Below are positions 36,299 through 45,420 of a stretch of DNA of 57,231 nucleotides, one piece after another. Position numbers and translations under genes: made by a program. The notes beneath the pieces were generated by a model, which worked only from the letters and a program-made list of their open reading frames with translations, searched no databases and was not told the DNA's origin. The DNA comes from Bacteroidales bacterium UBA1714 (lineage in GTDB: Bacteria > Bacteroidota > Bacteroidia > Bacteroidales > Paludibacteraceae). The stretch lies in contig DCIY01000035.1 of NCBI GenBank assembly GCA_002317295.1, positions 3,125 through 60,355 of the forward strand, written 5' to 3'. The stretch's first letter is position 1. Each line of letters begins with the position of its first letter.

Positions 36299-36326
36299 CA
36301 AAATTAATCAAAAACCCAACTGAAAT

Positions 36327-36974
36327 ATGGAATTAATTGAAAATAATATAGCCAAAAAGTTACTGCAACTCAAGACGTTTCGATTACAAAGAATGAATCC
36401 TTTTGTATGGGCCAATGGATGGAATTCACCCGTCTATTTTGATGACCGTAAAATATTATCTTACCCCTACATGCGCAATTTCATCACTTTGGAACTGGCG
36501 CGTCAGGTGGCAGAACTGTATCCGGACGCGGATATGATTGCCGGGGTTGCCAATAATGCCATCGCTTTGGGTTCGCTTGTAGCTGCACAACTAGGATTGC
36601 CATTCATCTATGTATACCCTTCGCCCAAGGATCACGGACTGGAAAATCAAATCGAGGGCGAATTGCGTCCTCGCCAACGCGTGGTTATTATTGAAAATCA
36701 GGTGAATGTAGGTACTAATGTCCGTCACGTGGCCGAAGCGATTCGCAATAATGGTTGCACCGTTTTGGGAGTGATTACCATATTTGATTATCGGTTCAGT
36801 TCCACCAATCGCAAATTACAGATCGATGGTATTGAATTAACTAGTCTCACACGATTTGAAACCGTCCTCGAAGAAGCTATCCAATTGGGCATGTGGTCAG
36901 AAGAGGATGTCAAAGTGATGCAAACCTGGCACAAGGGGCCATCCAAATGGAAACAGGAAGCTTATATCGAATAA
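36327..36974 (+). CDS. pyrE: Orotate phosphoribosyltransferase-like protein with degenerate PRPP site
   Basis: 215 residues, aligning along the whole length with bacterial OPRT by my recollection of the family: FRLQRMNPFVWANGWNSPVYFDDRKILSYP, AGVANNAIALGSLVAAQLGLPFIYV, and SPKDHGLENQIEGELRP. Active enzymes carry GVATGAI, VYVR and VVVVEDLISTGGS; here these read GVANNAI, IYVY and VVIIENQVNVGTN. The PRPP-binding acidic pair and TGG loop are thus lost, and the Arg of the flexible loop is Tyr. The symbol records ancestry only; the activity (orotate + PRPP to OMP) is doubtful. It heads an operon with an SRPBCC protein and psd, suggesting a conserved neighbourhood. Confidence 0.7.
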   Translation: MELIENNIAKKLLQLKTFRLQRMNPFVWANGWNSPVYFDDRKILSYPYMRNFITLELARQVAELYPDADMIAGVANNAIALGSLVAAQLGLPFIYVYPSPKDHGLENQIEGELRPRQRVVIIENQVNVGTNVRHVAEAIRNNGCTVLGVITIFDYRFSSTNRKLQIDGIELTSLTRFETVLEEAIQLGMWSEEDVKVMQTWHKGPSKWKQEAYIE

Positions 36975-36989
36975 AAAACATACAAATCT

Positions 36990-37421
36990 ATGTCAGAACA
37001 AAAATACGAAAGTCAGGTATGCTCCATCCCTAACTCTGCACACACCGTGTACCAGGTACTCAGTAATTTGAAGAACCTGGAACGGGTGCGTCACCTTATT
37101 CCTCAGGATAAAGTACAGGAGTTGGAAATTATGCCCGATTCCATTCGCATCAAAGTGGATGGATTGGGGCAAAAAATTGAATTTAGAATTGTGGACAAAA
37201 CAGAGGATGATACCATTAAGTTTGGAATAGACAATCTGCCTATCTCCATCAACGCATGGATACAACTCAAACAGGTCAATCCGACGGATACTCGTGTTAA
37301 ATTAACCTTAAAAGCGGATATCCCGATGATGTTTCGTATGATGCTGCAAGATAAAATCCAAAAAGGATTGGACCAGGCAGCACAAATGTTAACCCAATTT
37401 CCTTATAATCAATGGTTATGA
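36990..37421 (+). CDS. SRPBCC-fold protein (START/Bet v1-like)
   Basis: 143 residues, soluble. The pattern SIPNSAHTVYQVLSNLKNLERVRHLIPQ at the start and a C-terminal amphipathic helix (MLQDKIQKGLDQAAQMLTQFPY) are typical for SRPBCC/polyketide-cyclase-like proteins, which bind hydrophobic ligands. Ligand unknown; the position between pyrE-like and psd genes suggests a link to lipid or nucleotide metabolism. The stop overlaps the psd start (ATGA). Confidence 0.78.
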   Translation: MSEQKYESQVCSIPNSAHTVYQVLSNLKNLERVRHLIPQDKVQELEIMPDSIRIKVDGLGQKIEFRIVDKTEDDTIKFGIDNLPISINAWIQLKQVNPTDTRVKLTLKADIPMMFRMMLQDKIQKGLDQAAQMLTQFPYNQWL

Positions 37422-38104
37422 AAAAACACCCTATTTCTCGACCACACATCCATCGCGAGGGGCGTAATGCCATTATCAGTCTGACCCTGCTTATTTTTGC
37501 GATTAACATACCTATTTTCTTATTGGTACCCCATTGGATATTTGCTATCACATTGGTGCTCACCGCTGTGCTGCTGGTTTTTGTAACCTATTTTTTCCGC
37601 AATCCGGTACGGGTATTGGAAATCGATGACCCACATTTCATCATCGCGCCTGCAGATGGTCGTGTAGTGGTGGTGGAACCCACGGAAGAAAACGAATATT
37701 TCCATGAGAAGAAATTGCAGGTAAGCATCTTTATGTCGCCATTCAATGTACACGCCAACTGGTATCCCATAGAGGGAAATGTGGTTGTCAGTGAACACCA
37801 GCGTGGACACCATCGCGGAGCATGGTTGCCCAAATCATCCATTGAAAATGAACGATCATTGGTGGTGATTCATACCAAAGATCATATAGACATCGCCGTT
37901 CGTCAGATTGCAGGAGCAATGGCTCGCCGAATTGTTACCTATTCCAAACCGGGAGATCATGTCCATCGCAACCAGCATATGGGATTTATTAAACTGGGTT
38001 CTCGTGTGGATATGTATCTGCCCATGGATACAGAGATGTTCGTGGCTGTAGGCGAGAGTGTACGAGGAAACGAAACCATTATTGGACGGCTGCCCAACAA
38101 ATAA
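37418..38104 (+). CDS. psd: Phosphatidylserine decarboxylase, short type
   Basis: 228 residues from ATG 37418, which overlaps the previous stop by 4 nt and gives the usual length. Two N-terminal hydrophobic segments (about 18-58), then FRNPVR, ADGRVVVVEPTEENEY, QVSIFMSPFNVHANWYP, and near the end KLGSRVDMYLP; in this short class the Ser of GSR is cleaved to give the pyruvoyl cofactor. It decarboxylates phosphatidylserine to phosphatidylethanolamine at the inner membrane. The partner pssA often follows psd but is not here. Confidence 0.92.
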   Translation: MKKHPISRPHIHREGRNAIISLTLLIFAINIPIFLLVPHWIFAITLVLTAVLLVFVTYFFRNPVRVLEIDDPHFIIAPADGRVVVVEPTEENEYFHEKKLQVSIFMSPFNVHANWYPIEGNVVVSEHQRGHHRGAWLPKSSIENERSLVVIHTKDHIDIAVRQIAGAMARRIVTYSKPGDHVHRNQHMGFIKLGSRVDMYLPMDTEMFVAVGESVRGNETIIGRLPNK

Positions 38105-38143
38105 AGTGATGCATTGTAAATAGGAATTTAGTGAAGTTGAATT

Positions 38144-39019
38144 ATGAATTTTGAAGAATTATTTGCCGCCTATCCGTGCCCATTTACCGATGAGCAGGTC
38201 ACTGCTAATACGGCAGACATTTTGGCGCATCATTATGCAGAAAACAACCGCATTGAGACATGGAAGCAATGTCTCCATTGCATTGATTTAACCACCCTGA
38301 ATGGGGAAGATACCACTGTCAAAGTGGAAGATATGGCCAAAAAAGTCAAACTTTTTAAGCGCCATTTCCCCGAGATGGAGAATGTGGCAGCCATGTGTGT
38401 CTATCCGGCTTTGGCTCAGGTAGCCGCAACGAACCTTCCAAAAGGTATTGGCGTGGCATGTGTGAGTGCAGGTTTTCCGGCTTCTCAGACATTTATTGAA
38501 GTCAAAATAGCGGAAACCGCCTTGGCACTTCAGGCTGGTGCATCCGAAATTGATATTGTCATTTCCATCGGCAAATTCCTGGAAGGAAATTATCAGGATG
38601 TATATGATGAAATCAATGAAATCAAGGCGGTGTGTGGCGAGCATCATTTAAAGGTTATTCTGGAAACCGGTGCTCTTGCTAATGCAGACAATATCTGGAA
38701 AGCATCTATTTTGGCCATGGCAGCCGGAGCAGATTTTATCAAAACTTCTACCGGTAAAATCAAAGTGAATGCCACACCAGAGGCTACCTATATCATGTGT
38801 CATGCCATCAAGGCTTGGAAAAATCAGACTGGAATGAAAATTGGATACAAACCGGCCGGAGGTGTTGCTACCACTGATGAGGCGGTGCAGCACTACACAT
38901 TGGTCAAAGAGATTCTGGGATCCGAATGGCTCAATAATCAAAGTTTTCGTTTTGGCGCCAGCCGTTTAGCCAATAACCTGCTCACATCCATTATGGGCAC
39001 AGAAACCAAATATTTCTAA
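38144..39019 (+). CDS. deoC: Deoxyribose-phosphate aldolase
   Basis: 291 residues, class I aldolase that splits deoxyribose-5-phosphate into glyceraldehyde-3-phosphate and acetaldehyde. Conserved: CIDLTTLNGEDT, MCVYPALAQVA, SAGFPASQT, GASEIDIVISIGKFLEGNY, KVILETGAL, GADFIKTSTGKI (Schiff-base Lys in FIKTSTGK), and GYKPAGGVATTDEAV. Stop and next start share a base (TAATG), so it is coupled to the secreted protein after it. Confidence 0.95.
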   Translation: MNFEELFAAYPCPFTDEQVTANTADILAHHYAENNRIETWKQCLHCIDLTTLNGEDTTVKVEDMAKKVKLFKRHFPEMENVAAMCVYPALAQVAATNLPKGIGVACVSAGFPASQTFIEVKIAETALALQAGASEIDIVISIGKFLEGNYQDVYDEINEIKAVCGEHHLKVILETGALANADNIWKASILAMAAGADFIKTSTGKIKVNATPEATYIMCHAIKAWKNQTGMKIGYKPAGGVATTDEAVQHYTLVKEILGSEWLNNQSFRFGASRLANNLLTSIMGTETKYF

Positions 39020-40227
39020 TGAAAAAAATCCTTATCCTACCCTTGATTCTTTTCGGCATGGTTGCGCTTCATGCCGAAGTAAACTATCGTCAGCAACCTC
39101 TCCGCATCACAGCCAAGACCAATGGTGTGACCATGAACATCGTCTGCCATGTGGATTTGGATAAACCCATTGAAGTGGTGTATGATGTGTATAATAAGTA
39201 CGACTCCCTGCTGTGCCGCTATATCATGAACACTCCCCAAGGAGATGCAGGGCGCCATATGGAAAAGCGCGGATTTATTATCGGTGATACGTTGGGATCC
39301 ATCCTCGATTGGATGACATTGGAGCAAGGAGAACATCAGCCTACTCTCCCACAAGGCGGATATGTGCTCGTGTATGGCGAGAACCCAGATGGCATCGGTA
39401 GCGGAACTTTCACACGTGAGCGCCACCTGACCATGAATTTCCAAAGCGGGTTGGTAGACCTCAGCGGCAATATCATGAGTCTAATTGTAGGAGATGATTC
39501 CGACCGTTTGGATACAGCGCAATATATTCCTCGTGATGTATGTTTTGCCCGATTGTTTAACCATAACAATTCCGATGGCGGCAGCGATGCCATCATGAAT
39601 GATATTACCGCTGGACCCGTCGATGCATCCCACCTGATTATGCCGGCGGATTCCTTACGCCATGCATGTTATGATCGTATGTTCAACAGTTGTAACATGC
39701 TGACTAAGTTTCCCGATCTGCCTGCAACCAAAATGGCTGAGTATTGCTATCTGCAAACCTTTGGCGGGTGCTATGCCGCTACAGCAGCACCTTTTTTAGG
39801 AGCAAAAGAAATGGCGGGAAGTTGTTTCAGACATATGTTCCAAGACTGCAAGAGTTTGCGCAAAGCGCCCGATTTATTGGCCACCGAAATCAGCAGTGGC
39901 TGTATGTATGGTATGTACGATGGATGCATCGCCCTCAAGAAAGTGCGCGTACAATTCACCGATTGGCACGATGGTCGACATACTACAGATTGGCTCAAGA
40001 ATGTCGCTGCTACCGGCACTTTCGTTTGCCCGACAGCCTTGGCACAAACTTTTGGAGACAACTATATCCCGGAAGGATGGACCATTGAAATCGATGATAA
40101 TATTCTCAATGATACTGAAACCATCACAACGGCTACTCCTCACGCAGAGAAGTATTTGCAAAATGGTCGTCTGATGATTCAACGAGAAGGTTGTGCCTAC
40201 GATGTGTTAGGACGAAAAATGAATTAA
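39019..40227 (+). CDS. Secreted protein with cysteine-containing BspA-like repeats
   Basis: 402 residues with a signal peptide (MKKILILPLILFGMVALHA). Residues about 205-300 contain repeats of the form C-x2-MF-x-C-x3-L-x2-P-DL-A (HACYDRMFNSCNMLTKFPDLPATKMAEYCYLQTFGGC and following), like DUF285/BspA leucine-rich surface repeats. The end NGRLMIQREGCAYDVLGRKM matches the tail on two other secreted proteins in the window. Probably outer-surface; function unknown. Coupled to deoC by TAATG, which is an odd pairing; recA follows after 18 nt. Confidence 0.75.
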   Translation: MKKILILPLILFGMVALHAEVNYRQQPLRITAKTNGVTMNIVCHVDLDKPIEVVYDVYNKYDSLLCRYIMNTPQGDAGRHMEKRGFIIGDTLGSILDWMTLEQGEHQPTLPQGGYVLVYGENPDGIGSGTFTRERHLTMNFQSGLVDLSGNIMSLIVGDDSDRLDTAQYIPRDVCFARLFNHNNSDGGSDAIMNDITAGPVDASHLIMPADSLRHACYDRMFNSCNMLTKFPDLPATKMAEYCYLQTFGGCYAATAAPFLGAKEMAGSCFRHMFQDCKSLRKAPDLLATEISSGCMYGMYDGCIALKKVRVQFTDWHDGRHTTDWLKNVAATGTFVCPTALAQTFGDNYIPEGWTIEIDDNILNDTETITTATPHAEKYLQNGRLMIQREGCAYDVLGRKMN

Positions 40228-40245
40228 TTTAAAAAATAAGATATT

Positions 40246-41256
40246 ATGGCAGAAGAAAAAAACAAGCCATCGGCTGAGAAATTGAAAGCATTGCAAGATG
40301 CGATGGCTAAGATTGACAAAACATTTGGCAAAGGTGCAATCATGCGCCTGGGTGAAGAAAAAATCGAAGATATACCTGTTATTTCTACCGGTTCAGTAGG
40401 TCTGAATCTGGCCTTGGGTGTCGGAGGTTATCCTCGTGGACGAATCATAGAGATCTATGGTCCGGAGTCCAGCGGTAAAACCACGCTAGCCATTCATGCA
40501 ATTGCAGAAACGCAACGCCTGGGAGGTATAGCAGCCATGATTGATGCGGAGCACGCATTTGATCGCTTCTATGCGGAAAAATTAGGTGTCGATATTGACA
40601 ACCTGCTGATCGCTCAACCGGATTGTGGTGAGCAGGCCTTGGAAATTGCCGACAATCTGATTCGTTCCAGTGCTGTGGATCTGGTAGTGATTGACTCCGT
40701 TGCCGCCCTGACGCCAAAAGCCGAAATAGAGGGAGATATGGGAGATAGTAAAATGGGGTTACAGGCTCGTTTGATGTCCCAAGCATTGCGTAAATTGACG
40801 GCTACGATTAACAAAACCCAAACAACCTGCATCTTCATTAACCAATTGCGTGAAAAGATTGGCATCATGTTTGGCAGCCCTGAAACCACTACCGGAGGTA
40901 ATGCATTAAAATTCTACGCCAGTGTGCGTCTGGACATCCGCAAGGGTCAAGCCATCAAAGATGGGGAAAATATCCTTGGTAACCAAGTAAAAGTAAAGGT
41001 GGTGAAAAACAAAGTCGCCCCTCCATTCAAGAGAGCCGAGTTTGATTTGATGTTCAATGAAGGCATCTCCAAAGTGGGTGAATTGATTGATTTGGGAACG
41101 GAACTGGGTATTATCAAAAAAGCCGGTTCATTCTTCAGTTACAATGACTCCAAATTGGCTCAGGGTCGCGATGCAGTCAAAAACGTACTACGCGACAATC
41201 CTGATTTGGCAGACGAAATTGAGGCTAAAATCATGGAAGCCATTCGCAATAAGTAA
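40246..41256 (+). CDS. recA: Recombinase A
   Basis: 336 residues; the DNA strand-exchange and SOS co-protease. GPESSGKTT (Walker A, about 70-78), LLIAQPDCGEQALEIAD, VVIDSVAALTPKAEIEGDMGDSKMGLQARLMSQALRKLT, and INQLREKIGIMFGSPETTTGGNALKFYASVRLDIR are unmistakable. No separate strong promoter was found directly upstream, so it may be read with the upstream genes. Confidence 0.98.
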   Translation: MAEEKNKPSAEKLKALQDAMAKIDKTFGKGAIMRLGEEKIEDIPVISTGSVGLNLALGVGGYPRGRIIEIYGPESSGKTTLAIHAIAETQRLGGIAAMIDAEHAFDRFYAEKLGVDIDNLLIAQPDCGEQALEIADNLIRSSAVDLVVIDSVAALTPKAEIEGDMGDSKMGLQARLMSQALRKLTATINKTQTTCIFINQLREKIGIMFGSPETTTGGNALKFYASVRLDIRKGQAIKDGENILGNQVKVKVVKNKVAPPFKRAEFDLMFNEGISKVGELIDLGTELGIIKKAGSFFSYNDSKLAQGRDAVKNVLRDNPDLADEIEAKIMEAIRNK

Positions 41257-41258
41257 TT

Positions 41259-42776
41259 GTGCAACAACACTCGATTATAGTATCGCCTGAAAAAGCGCAA
41301 GATCTGGAAGCGACGTACCGAGTGGTGCGTCGCTCTATTGATGCTCGTCAACGGGAGTTGAAGGTCAATCTGACGATGCTCACGGATGATCAGGGGGCAT
41401 ATGTGCCCTGCAAATCGGCGTGGAAAGGAATTGACCATCAGGTTATTCAGCCCAAGCACCTGACTTCCCAATCGCCCATCGTGGAGATTGTCGGATTGGG
41501 ACCCGCCGGACTGTTTGCCGCACTGACCTTATTGGAGCATGGCATTCGGCCTGTAATCTATGAGCGAGGTAAAGAGGTAAGCGAACGCAAAAAAGATATT
41601 GCTCTTCTCAATCGCAATGAGGGGCTCAATCCCGAATCCAATTATTGTTTTGGAGAAGGAGGTGCCGGAACATTTTCGGATGGTAAACTGTTTTCCCGAA
41701 GTAAGAAACGGGGTAACATGCAACGGGTCATGGAGATTTTTCACCAATTTGGAGCCACCGACAAAGTGCTCTATGAAGCCCATGCCCATATCGGTTCCGA
41801 TCGTTTACCGGCCATCATTCGTTCCATGCGTGAATATATTATTGCACATGGTGGAGAAATTCATTTTAATACCCGTTGGTCTCTACCCACTACAGGCCTT
41901 CGGTCGCACTACCCCACTACCCCACTACACCACTACACCATTTTGGCTATCGGCCATTCGGCACACGATACCTATCGTGAATTGGCAGCAGCAGGAGTGG
42001 CCATGGAAGCCAAAGGATGCGCGATGGGAGTCAGATTGGAACATCCACAGGTTTTGATTAACGATATTTTTTACCATCACCCTTCTTACCGTACCATCGA
42101 ACTGGTAGGGAATGCCTCTTATGCAGTCATCAGTCAGGTGAATGGACGAGGCGTATACAGTTTCTGCATGTGTCCCGGTGGACATATGGTTCCAGCCGGC
42201 AGTCAGACACAAAGTGGTGTAGTCAATGGCATGTCTGCATCTCATCGCAATTCTGTCTATGCCAATTCCGGCATGGTGGTGGAGTTGCATCCGCAAGGAA
42301 GTGCTTTGGATATATTGAATTGGCAGGAACAATTGGAGCACATAGCGTGGGAACAGGGCGGAAATACCACCCACGATACCACAACGCATGTAGTAGCTCC
42401 GGCCCAACGCATGAAAGATTTTGTCGAAGGTATCCATTCCTCTTCCCTGCCCGCATGCTCGTATCTGCCGGGCATCTTCTCCTCTCGATTGGATCAGTGG
42501 CTACCCGAACCGATCAGCAGCGGGTTACGGCAAGGATTTAGAGATTTTGGACGCAAGTATCCCGGATTTTTAACCAATGATGCCGTTTTGCTCGGTGTAG
42601 AGAGTCGCAGTTCTAGTCCAATCCGCATCGTACGAGATCCCATCACCATGCAATCTCTGTCTCATCCTTGGCTTTATCCTTGTGGAGAAGGAGCCGGTTA
42701 TGCCGGAGGTATCACTTCCAGTGCCTTGGATGGAATCAATGCCGCCTTGGCCATAGCACAACAAATTCACAGATAA
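41259..42776 (+). CDS. FAD-dependent oxidoreductase with short tandem-repeat insertion
   Basis: 505 residues from GTG 41259, 2 nt after recA. The FAD Rossmann motif VGLGPAGLFAALTLLEHGIRPVIYERGKEVSERKKDIALLN, NYCFGEGGAGTFSDGKLFSRSKKRG, and SFCMCPGGHMVPA with final PCGEGAGYAGGITSSALDGINAAL identify a Bacteroidetes NAD(P)/FAD oxidoreductase family of unknown substrate. Compared with my memory of the family, the N-terminus is shorter. A stretch near residue 210-225 is replaced by SLPTTGLRSHYPTTPLHHYTI, encoded by an octamer repeat at 41908-41939. It lies between HFNTRW and LAIGHSAHD, where homologues have a beta-hairpin. Confidence 0.8.
   Translation: MQQHSIIVSPEKAQDLEATYRVVRRSIDARQRELKVNLTMLTDDQGAYVPCKSAWKGIDHQVIQPKHLTSQSPIVEIVGLGPAGLFAALTLLEHGIRPVIYERGKEVSERKKDIALLNRNEGLNPESNYCFGEGGAGTFSDGKLFSRSKKRGNMQRVMEIFHQFGATDKVLYEAHAHIGSDRLPAIIRSMREYIIAHGGEIHFNTRWSLPTTGLRSHYPTTPLHHYTILAIGHSAHDTYRELAAAGVAMEAKGCAMGVRLEHPQVLINDIFYHHPSYRTIELVGNASYAVISQVNGRGVYSFCMCPGGHMVPAGSQTQSGVVNGMSASHRNSVYANSGMVVELHPQGSALDILNWQEQLEHIAWEQGGNTTHDTTTHVVAPAQRMKDFVEGIHSSSLPACSYLPGIFSSRLDQWLPEPISSGLRQGFRDFGRKYPGFLTNDAVLLGVESRSSSPIRIVRDPITMQSLSHPWLYPCGEGAGYAGGITSSALDGINAALAIAQQIHR
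41908..41939 (+). repeat. In-frame octamer repeats inside the oxidoreductase gene
   Basis: Four 8-bp units: ACTACCCC twice, then ACTACACC twice. The unit is not a multiple of three, but the block is in frame overall. The sequence just before it (CTACAGGCCTTCGGTCGC) contains a small hairpin. Confidence 0.85.
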
Positions 42777-42779
42777 TCG

Positions 42780-43451
42780 ATGATTTTTGAACGAACCATA
42801 CAGAATATTGGACAACCCGCTTTTGACCGATTAAGCCAAAAGCGTGTCATTATTTTCGGAATCGGAGGGGTCGGAGGTTGGTGTGCCGAGGCGCTGGTAA
42901 GAACCGGTATTCAGCATTTGACTTTGGTGGATTTTGATACCATCAATGACACCAATATCAATCGGCAGATAGTGGCCACCTCACAAAACATTGGAAAACT
43001 CAAAGTGGAAGAAATGGCCATTCGCCTAAAAGCCATTAACCCTCACATGGATTTAACCCTTTGTCCTGTTTGTTATCAGGAGGATAATTATCATCAATGG
43101 GATTTCAACCAGTACGATTATGTGGTCGATGCCATCGATATGATTGATACCAAAATTCGCCTTATTCATGAGGTAACCTCTTCTCATGCCACCCTCTTTT
43201 CCAGCATGGGTGCCGGTCGTAAGCAAGATACCGAAGCCATTCGGGTATCCGATTTTCGGAAAGTAGAAGGCTGCCCTTTGGCACGAGCCCTGCGCCAACG
43301 CATGAAACGGCAGGAATTGTTTCCTGCCCATTCCTTTTTATGCATTTGGAGTCCGGAACTCTCTTCGGATGGTGGTACCATAGCCCCCATCGTAGGGGTA
43401 TTTGGCATGAAACTTGCCAACCTGGTGATTCAGGATATTTTACAACATTAG
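42780..43451 (+). CDS. tcdA: tRNA threonylcarbamoyladenosine dehydratase (TcdA/ThiF family)
   Basis: 223 residues. E1-like fold: RVIIFGIGGVGGWCAEALVRTGIQHLTLVDFDTINDTNINRQIVA (nucleotide-binding), the metal- and ATP-binding R and D residues following, and SHATLFSSMGAGRKQDTEAIRVSDFRK. TcdA makes the cyclic form of t6A at position 37 of tRNAs. The 3' end overlaps the convergent topB gene by 4 nt. Confidence 0.9.
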   Translation: MIFERTIQNIGQPAFDRLSQKRVIIFGIGGVGGWCAEALVRTGIQHLTLVDFDTINDTNINRQIVATSQNIGKLKVEEMAIRLKAINPHMDLTLCPVCYQEDNYHQWDFNQYDYVVDAIDMIDTKIRLIHEVTSSHATLFSSMGAGRKQDTEAIRVSDFRKVEGCPLARALRQRMKRQELFPAHSFLCIWSPELSSDGGTIAPIVGVFGMKLANLVIQDILQH

Positions 43452-45415
43452 AAATTTTCGGCGTAGGTGCAACCCGATTGCCAACGAGAACAACCATAAC
43501 GGGTGCGACCACGGATGATTTTTCCTTGACGACACACAGGGCATAACATACCTGCCTTGTTCGTTTTAACCTCATACACCACAGATTGGGTCATTTGCTT
43601 GAGTTCATCCAAAAACTGCATGGCCGTATATTCGCCACGCTCAATCTCACGCAATTTCTTTTCCCACAGTCCGGTCAATTCCGCCGATTTGAGCAATGGA
43701 GAAATGATGGTGGCAATCAAATCGATGCCCAATTCCGTGGCTCGAATGGACTTGCCTTGTTTGACCATATACTTGCGTTGATACAATTTTTCGATAATGG
43801 CAGCACGCGTAGACGGACGACCTATTCCATTCTCCTTCATTGCATCCCGCAACTCTTCATCTTCCACCGTTTTACCCGCTGTTTCCATGGCACGCAATAG
43901 AGTTGCCTCGGTATAATACTTAGGGGGTTGAGTGGTTTTCTCCTGCAATTGAGGCGTATGGGGTCCTGATTCCCCCTTACGGAACGCAGGCAAAGATTTG
44001 GCCAATTCAGTCTCTTCATTATCCTCTTGTGCTTTATCTTTGTCAAACACTTCCCTCCAACCGGGTTTGAGTACCTCGCGACCCGTCACTTTAAAGGGGA
44101 TGGAGGCTAAAGGGCTGAGAGGCTGAGAGGAGGAAGGGCTGAGAGGCTGAGAGGAGGAAGGGCTGAGAGGTACTTCTGCGTTGACCGTAGTGTTGCTAAC
44201 TTCGCACTCGGGATAGAAAGCCGCAATAAATCGAAGAGCCACCAAATCATATACTTTTCGTTCGTCAGCGGTTAAATTGTCCGGTCGTTGCCCCGTAGGA
44301 ATGATAGCATGGTGGTCTGTTACTTTCTTGTTGTCAAATACTTTTTTGGACTTGGGCAATGGTTTACCCAACAGCGGTGCCACCTGCGGATAATAAGCCT
44401 GAATACCGCGCAGGGTAGCCGGCACTTTGGGATAAATATCGTCCGGAAGATAGGTAGTATCCACACGCGGATAAGTAGTTACCCGTTTTTCATACAGCGA
44501 TTGGATCAGTTTGAGCGTATCGTCGGCTGAAAACGAAAATTTCTTGTTACATTCCACCTGTAAGGAAGTGAGATCAAACAGACGCGGAGCATATTCCAAC
44601 GCCTTTTTTTTCTCCACGGATGTAATCGTGAAGGGTTGACCGGTAATAGACTCTACCAATTGGTTGCCATACTCCAATGTAGAGATGGCATATTCATCTT
44701 CCTCTGTGGGCAACTGTGCCGAGAAGGTCGTATTTCGATAAACGGTTTTGAGTTCCCAGTAGGTACGGGGTACAAAATGTTCAATCTCCTGCTGCCGCTT
44801 GACAATCAAAGCCAATGTGGGTGTTTGTACCCGTCCTATACTGAGCACCTGACGATCTTTTCCACTCCCTTTGGCATACCTTATGGTGTACGCGCGTGTG
44901 GCGTTCATGCCCAAAAGCCAATCGCCAATGGCACGCATCATCCCCGCCTCATACAAGTGCTGATAATGAGACTGTTCTTTCAAATTTTGAAATCCTTCCC
45001 GAATGGCTTCTTCGGTCAGGGAATTGACCCATAAACGACGCACCGGCACTTTGCAACCGGCTTTTTGATAAACCCAACGCTGAATCAGTTCACCCTCTTG
45101 TCCGGCATCACCACAGTTAATCACTTCAGAGGCTTGGGCAATCAGGGATTTGAGAATCTCAAACTGCTTACGGACCCCTTTATCCTCCATCACCTTGATA
45201 TTAAACCGTTCCGGAATCATGGGCAGCGAACTCAGGTTCCAGCCTTTCCAAGCATCGGTATACTCGTTGGGATCGAGCAACCCACACAGGTGACCAAAGG
45301 TCCAACTGACCCAATAGCCATTTCCTTCCAAATAGCCATCATGCTTGGTATTCGCCCCCAAAACAGAAGCGATATACTGACCTACAGAGGGTTTTTCAGC
45401 AACACAAAGAATCAT
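43448..45415 (-). CDS. topB: DNA topoisomerase III
   Basis: 655 residues, type IA topoisomerase. N-terminal TOPRIM: MILCVAEKPSVGQYIASVLG and INCGDAGQEGELIQRWVY; active-site Tyr in VTTYPRVDTTYLPDD; later RDAMKENGIGRPSTRAAIIEKLYQRKYM; and a C-terminal zinc ribbon (LCPVCRQGKIIRGRTRYGCSRWQSGC). An in-frame low-complexity stretch (PLSPSSSQ repeated) sits in the loop between TTVNAEV and IPFKVTGREVL. It relaxes and decatenates DNA. Only 5 nt separate its start from the stop of the Wzz-like gene upstream. Confidence 0.95.
   Translation of the reverse strand: MILCVAEKPSVGQYIASVLGANTKHDGYLEGNGYWVSWTFGHLCGLLDPNEYTDAWKGWNLSSLPMIPERFNIKVMEDKGVRKQFEILKSLIAQASEVINCGDAGQEGELIQRWVYQKAGCKVPVRRLWVNSLTEEAIREGFQNLKEQSHYQHLYEAGMMRAIGDWLLGMNATRAYTIRYAKGSGKDRQVLSIGRVQTPTLALIVKRQQEIEHFVPRTYWELKTVYRNTTFSAQLPTEEDEYAISTLEYGNQLVESITGQPFTITSVEKKKALEYAPRLFDLTSLQVECNKKFSFSADDTLKLIQSLYEKRVTTYPRVDTTYLPDDIYPKVPATLRGIQAYYPQVAPLLGKPLPKSKKVFDNKKVTDHHAIIPTGQRPDNLTADERKVYDLVALRFIAAFYPECEVSNTTVNAEVPLSPSSSQPLSPSSSQPLSPLASIPFKVTGREVLKPGWREVFDKDKAQEDNEETELAKSLPAFRKGESGPHTPQLQEKTTQPPKYYTEATLLRAMETAGKTVEDEELRDAMKENGIGRPSTRAAIIEKLYQRKYMVKQGKSIRATELGIDLIATIISPLLKSAELTGLWEKKLREIERGEYTAMQFLDELKQMTQSVVYEVKTNKAGMLCPVCRQGKIIRGRTRYGCSRWQSGCTYAENF
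44112..44170 (-). repeat. In-frame 24-bp tandem repeat inside topB
   Basis: Two complete 24-bp units (44112-44135 and 44136-44159) plus a partial third encode the octapeptide PLSPSSSQ on the minus strand. The core GGCTGAGAGG occurs also at 12147 and 12163 in the glycosyltransferase gene. Confidence 0.9.
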
Positions 45416-45420
45416 AACAT

